A DNA stretch of 39,404 bases. It comes from a virus. Below the pieces are notes generated by a model that saw only the letters and a list, made by a program, of their open reading frames with translations, was not told where the DNA came from and did no database searches. The stretch's first letter is position 1. Every line of letters begins with the position of its first letter. Both the position numbers and the translations under genes were made by a program. Where the stretch lies: the IMG/VR virus record IMGVR_UViG_3300042350_000992, positions 1 to 39,404 of that record; one strand, 5' to 3'. Shown here piece after piece: positions 37,855 to 39,404 of the stretch.

Positions 37855-39404
37855 TTATCTTCTTACTACTGTCCTTGCACTAGCACTAGCCGTACCACCT
37901 GCACTTAAACTAGATAAAAGACTTTGTAGTCCTCCGCCTTGTTGTGGTGGTAGTGGTGAAGGTAAGCCTCCTGCTGGAGCCTCTGCGGGAGCAGGGGACG
38001 TTTGCTCAACCATTTGGGCACCAGCGGGAGGTAATTCTGGAGCAAAGATATCTTCAATCGCATCTTCAATCGAAATACCCTTTTGACGGGCTTTGATTAC
38101 TTGTGCGATTTTCTTTACGATATCAGATGCGTCCCCGCCTGATGCTGCCATTTGTGGAATGGCTTGTGTGTATGCCTGTAGTGAACCTACTAAAGCATTA
38201 CGCATTTCCTCTACTTCAATCTTTTCTTGTTCTTGCGTTACGTTAATACCAAATGGTAGTTCACGCATAGCCATATCCTTAGAGATTAATTTACCACCAA
38301 GGGCTTGTAGCATAAAGATAAGTCCCTGTGCTGGGTTAAGACCAGCAAGCATTCCATAACGTACATCGGCTGTATAGTCACCCTTAATATCTTTTGAAGG
38401 TGTGTACTCTAAAGAGTACGGTGAGCCAGCATCTACGCCACGAATTGTTTTAACAAAATTAAATAGTGTCTCATCCATCTCGAAACAGACAGAGATAACA
38501 TCTTTAAGTGCAGAAGCAAAGATTGCTTGTGCTGATTTAACCTGTGTATCAAAGCCACCCATAAGCGCTTGAACGCCTTGTCCCGTGACTATTGATGCAT
38601 CTATGTTTCCAGTTCTTGATTCTGGATAACGTGTTCCAGTACGCAACTCATTAAGCAATACTTGCTGCTCAGTGAATGCACCTGGTGGGATATTTAAATC
38701 TACACGTCGTACTCCAGCAGGGGAGTTGGTGCGAATAATCGCATCTCCACCCAACTGTAGTTCTTGAACATCGCCTGGTACAACAATTGGTGCCTGTACA
38801 GATTTCTCTGCTGCTTCCATCGCAAGTAATGCGAACCTATTACGAAGCAGTTGGATACCTAGTACGTCATCAAATTGACCACGCATCTCGCCATCTAGTG
38901 ATGGACGCTTTGCTACTATCACTTGCATCTTACCAAGTGGGTTCTTGGCTTGAGATAAAACTAAATTATTCCGTGATGGAATAAATATTGTTGATTGCTC
39001 TTTATCGTAATAACGAACAATATCAATACGTGCATCTAGGTTCTGCTCATAACGGTCAGCGCCTAGTAGTTGAATCTCAAACTCAGGGTACTGTGCCACC
39101 AGTTCTGCGAGTGTTAGTGAGTATTTCTTTGCGAAGGCAATACAACGTCCGTAGCGGTCAAACTCTGGGTAAGCCCCAATCGGACTTTCTATTCGGATAC
39201 GTGGTAGCCCTGCTTCTTCGTCTAATTCAACAATGAATGGGACGAAACCAAATGTGATGTATTGGTCTGCACCTTGATACATCTGTACTTGTAAATCTGA
39301 ATTACTAAAATAATTTGTTGCAATACGTGTTCGCTTATCAGCAAAGACTCTTGCTCTATCTGATACCTGATTTGCTGCAGAACAATTTACTGCTGGCAGT
39401 GGAG
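37855..39404 (-). CDS. Portal protein, 5' end beyond window
   Basis: The frame is open to the right edge, 41 residues beyond the ATG at 39282, and that extension (ending VFADKRTRIATNYF before SNSDLQVQMYQGAD) looks coding, so the true start lies outside. The visible 516 residues include RYYDKEQSTIFIPSRNNLVL, AKRPSLDGEMRGQFDDVLGI, EKSVQAPIVVPGDVQELQLG and the ESRTGNIDASIVTGQGVQAL region, typical of portal rings. The tail end is Pro/Gly/Ser-rich. The portal is the dodecameric DNA gate at one capsid corner, docking the terminase. Confidence 0.82.
   Translation of the reverse strand, partial: PLPAVNCSAANQVSDRARVFADKRTRIATNYFSNSDLQVQMYQGADQYITFGFVPFIVELDEEAGLPRIRIESPIGAYPEFDRYGRCIAFAKKYSLTLAELVAQYPEFEIQLLGADRYEQNLDARIDIVRYYDKEQSTIFIPSRNNLVLSQAKNPLGKMQVIVAKRPSLDGEMRGQFDDVLGIQLLRNRFALLAMEAAEKSVQAPIVVPGDVQELQLGGDAIIRTNSPAGVRRVDLNIPPGAFTEQQVLLNELRTGTRYPESRTGNIDASIVTGQGVQALMGGFDTQVKSAQAIFASALKDVISVCFEMDETLFNFVKTIRGVDAGSPYSLEYTPSKDIKGDYTADVRYGMLAGLNPAQGLIFMLQALGGKLISKDMAMRELPFGINVTQEQEKIEVEEMRNALVGSLQAYTQAIPQMAASGGDASDIVKKIAQVIKARQKGISIEDAIEDIFAPELPPAGAQMVEQTSPAPAEAPAGGLPSPLPPQQGGGLQSLLSSLSAGGTASASARTVVRR

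Overview
The window looks like most of one tailed-phage genome. Gene density is very high, with stop/start overlaps (ATGA, TAATG) throughout, and all recognisable genes are phage-type. There is no bacterial housekeeping gene and no integrase, transposase or tRNA. The host is probably a low-GC actinobacterium, for example a freshwater Nanopelagicales-type cell. Pointers are a WhiB-family iron-sulfur regulator, an FmdB-type zinc ribbon, a DUF4192-like protein and an actinobacterial-style secreted transglycosylase, on a background I estimate near 40 percent GC. The host is inference.

Layout. (A) 1-2016, minus strand: start of an unknown gene cut by the window edge, then the large terminase, which carries a small-terminase-like helix-turn-helix at its N-terminus. 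(B) 2017-2839: divergent control region of about 820 bp without a convincing gene. It holds a possible two-way promoter, an 18-bp palindrome, direct repeats and a GC-rich, hairpin-dense stretch that is a candidate structured RNA. (C) 2840-13592, plus strand: early/middle genes. These cover small unknown and membrane proteins, a secreted transglycosylase, DUF932, a PD-(D/E)XK exonuclease, a RecA/DnaB-fold ATPase, an Hjc-like resolvase, a primase split into zinc-finger and TOPRIM genes, a DUF1599/MazG-like protein, a sigma-like factor, FmdB, WhiB and two more nuclease-like proteins. A strong two-way terminator at 13612-13663 closes the region. (D) 13671-16379, minus strand: lysis region with membrane proteins, a CHAP endolysin and a secreted Pro/Ser/Thr-rich protein. 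(E) 16379-24997: tail and adhesion genes, including a beta-propeller-like protein, a glycosyltransferase, two glycine-rich proteins and repeat-bearing fibres. (F) 25009-27029: small, mostly Lys/Arg-rich proteins. (G) 27083-39404: major capsid, scaffold, LysM protein, two internal virion-like proteins (one of 1754 residues), a proteasome-beta-like Ntn hydrolase and the portal, cut by the right edge.

How it fits together. On the minus strand the order terminase, unknown gene, [window edge], portal, Ntn hydrolase, internal proteins, scaffold, capsid, tail, lysis is a normal late operon if the two ends lie close on a circular or permuted map. There is no long tape-measure gene in the tail block, and a giant protein sits between portal and capsid, so a short-tailed (podovirus-like) particle with ejected internal proteins is most likely. 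No DNA polymerase is visible, so replication probably uses the host polymerase with phage primase, ATPase and nucleases.

The most notable points are: the proteasome-like hydrolase in the usual place of a head-maturation protease; the structured RNA region before the first early gene; a hairpin whose loop copies the 16S rRNA anti-Shine-Dalgarno tail; the split primase; and the terminase fusion.
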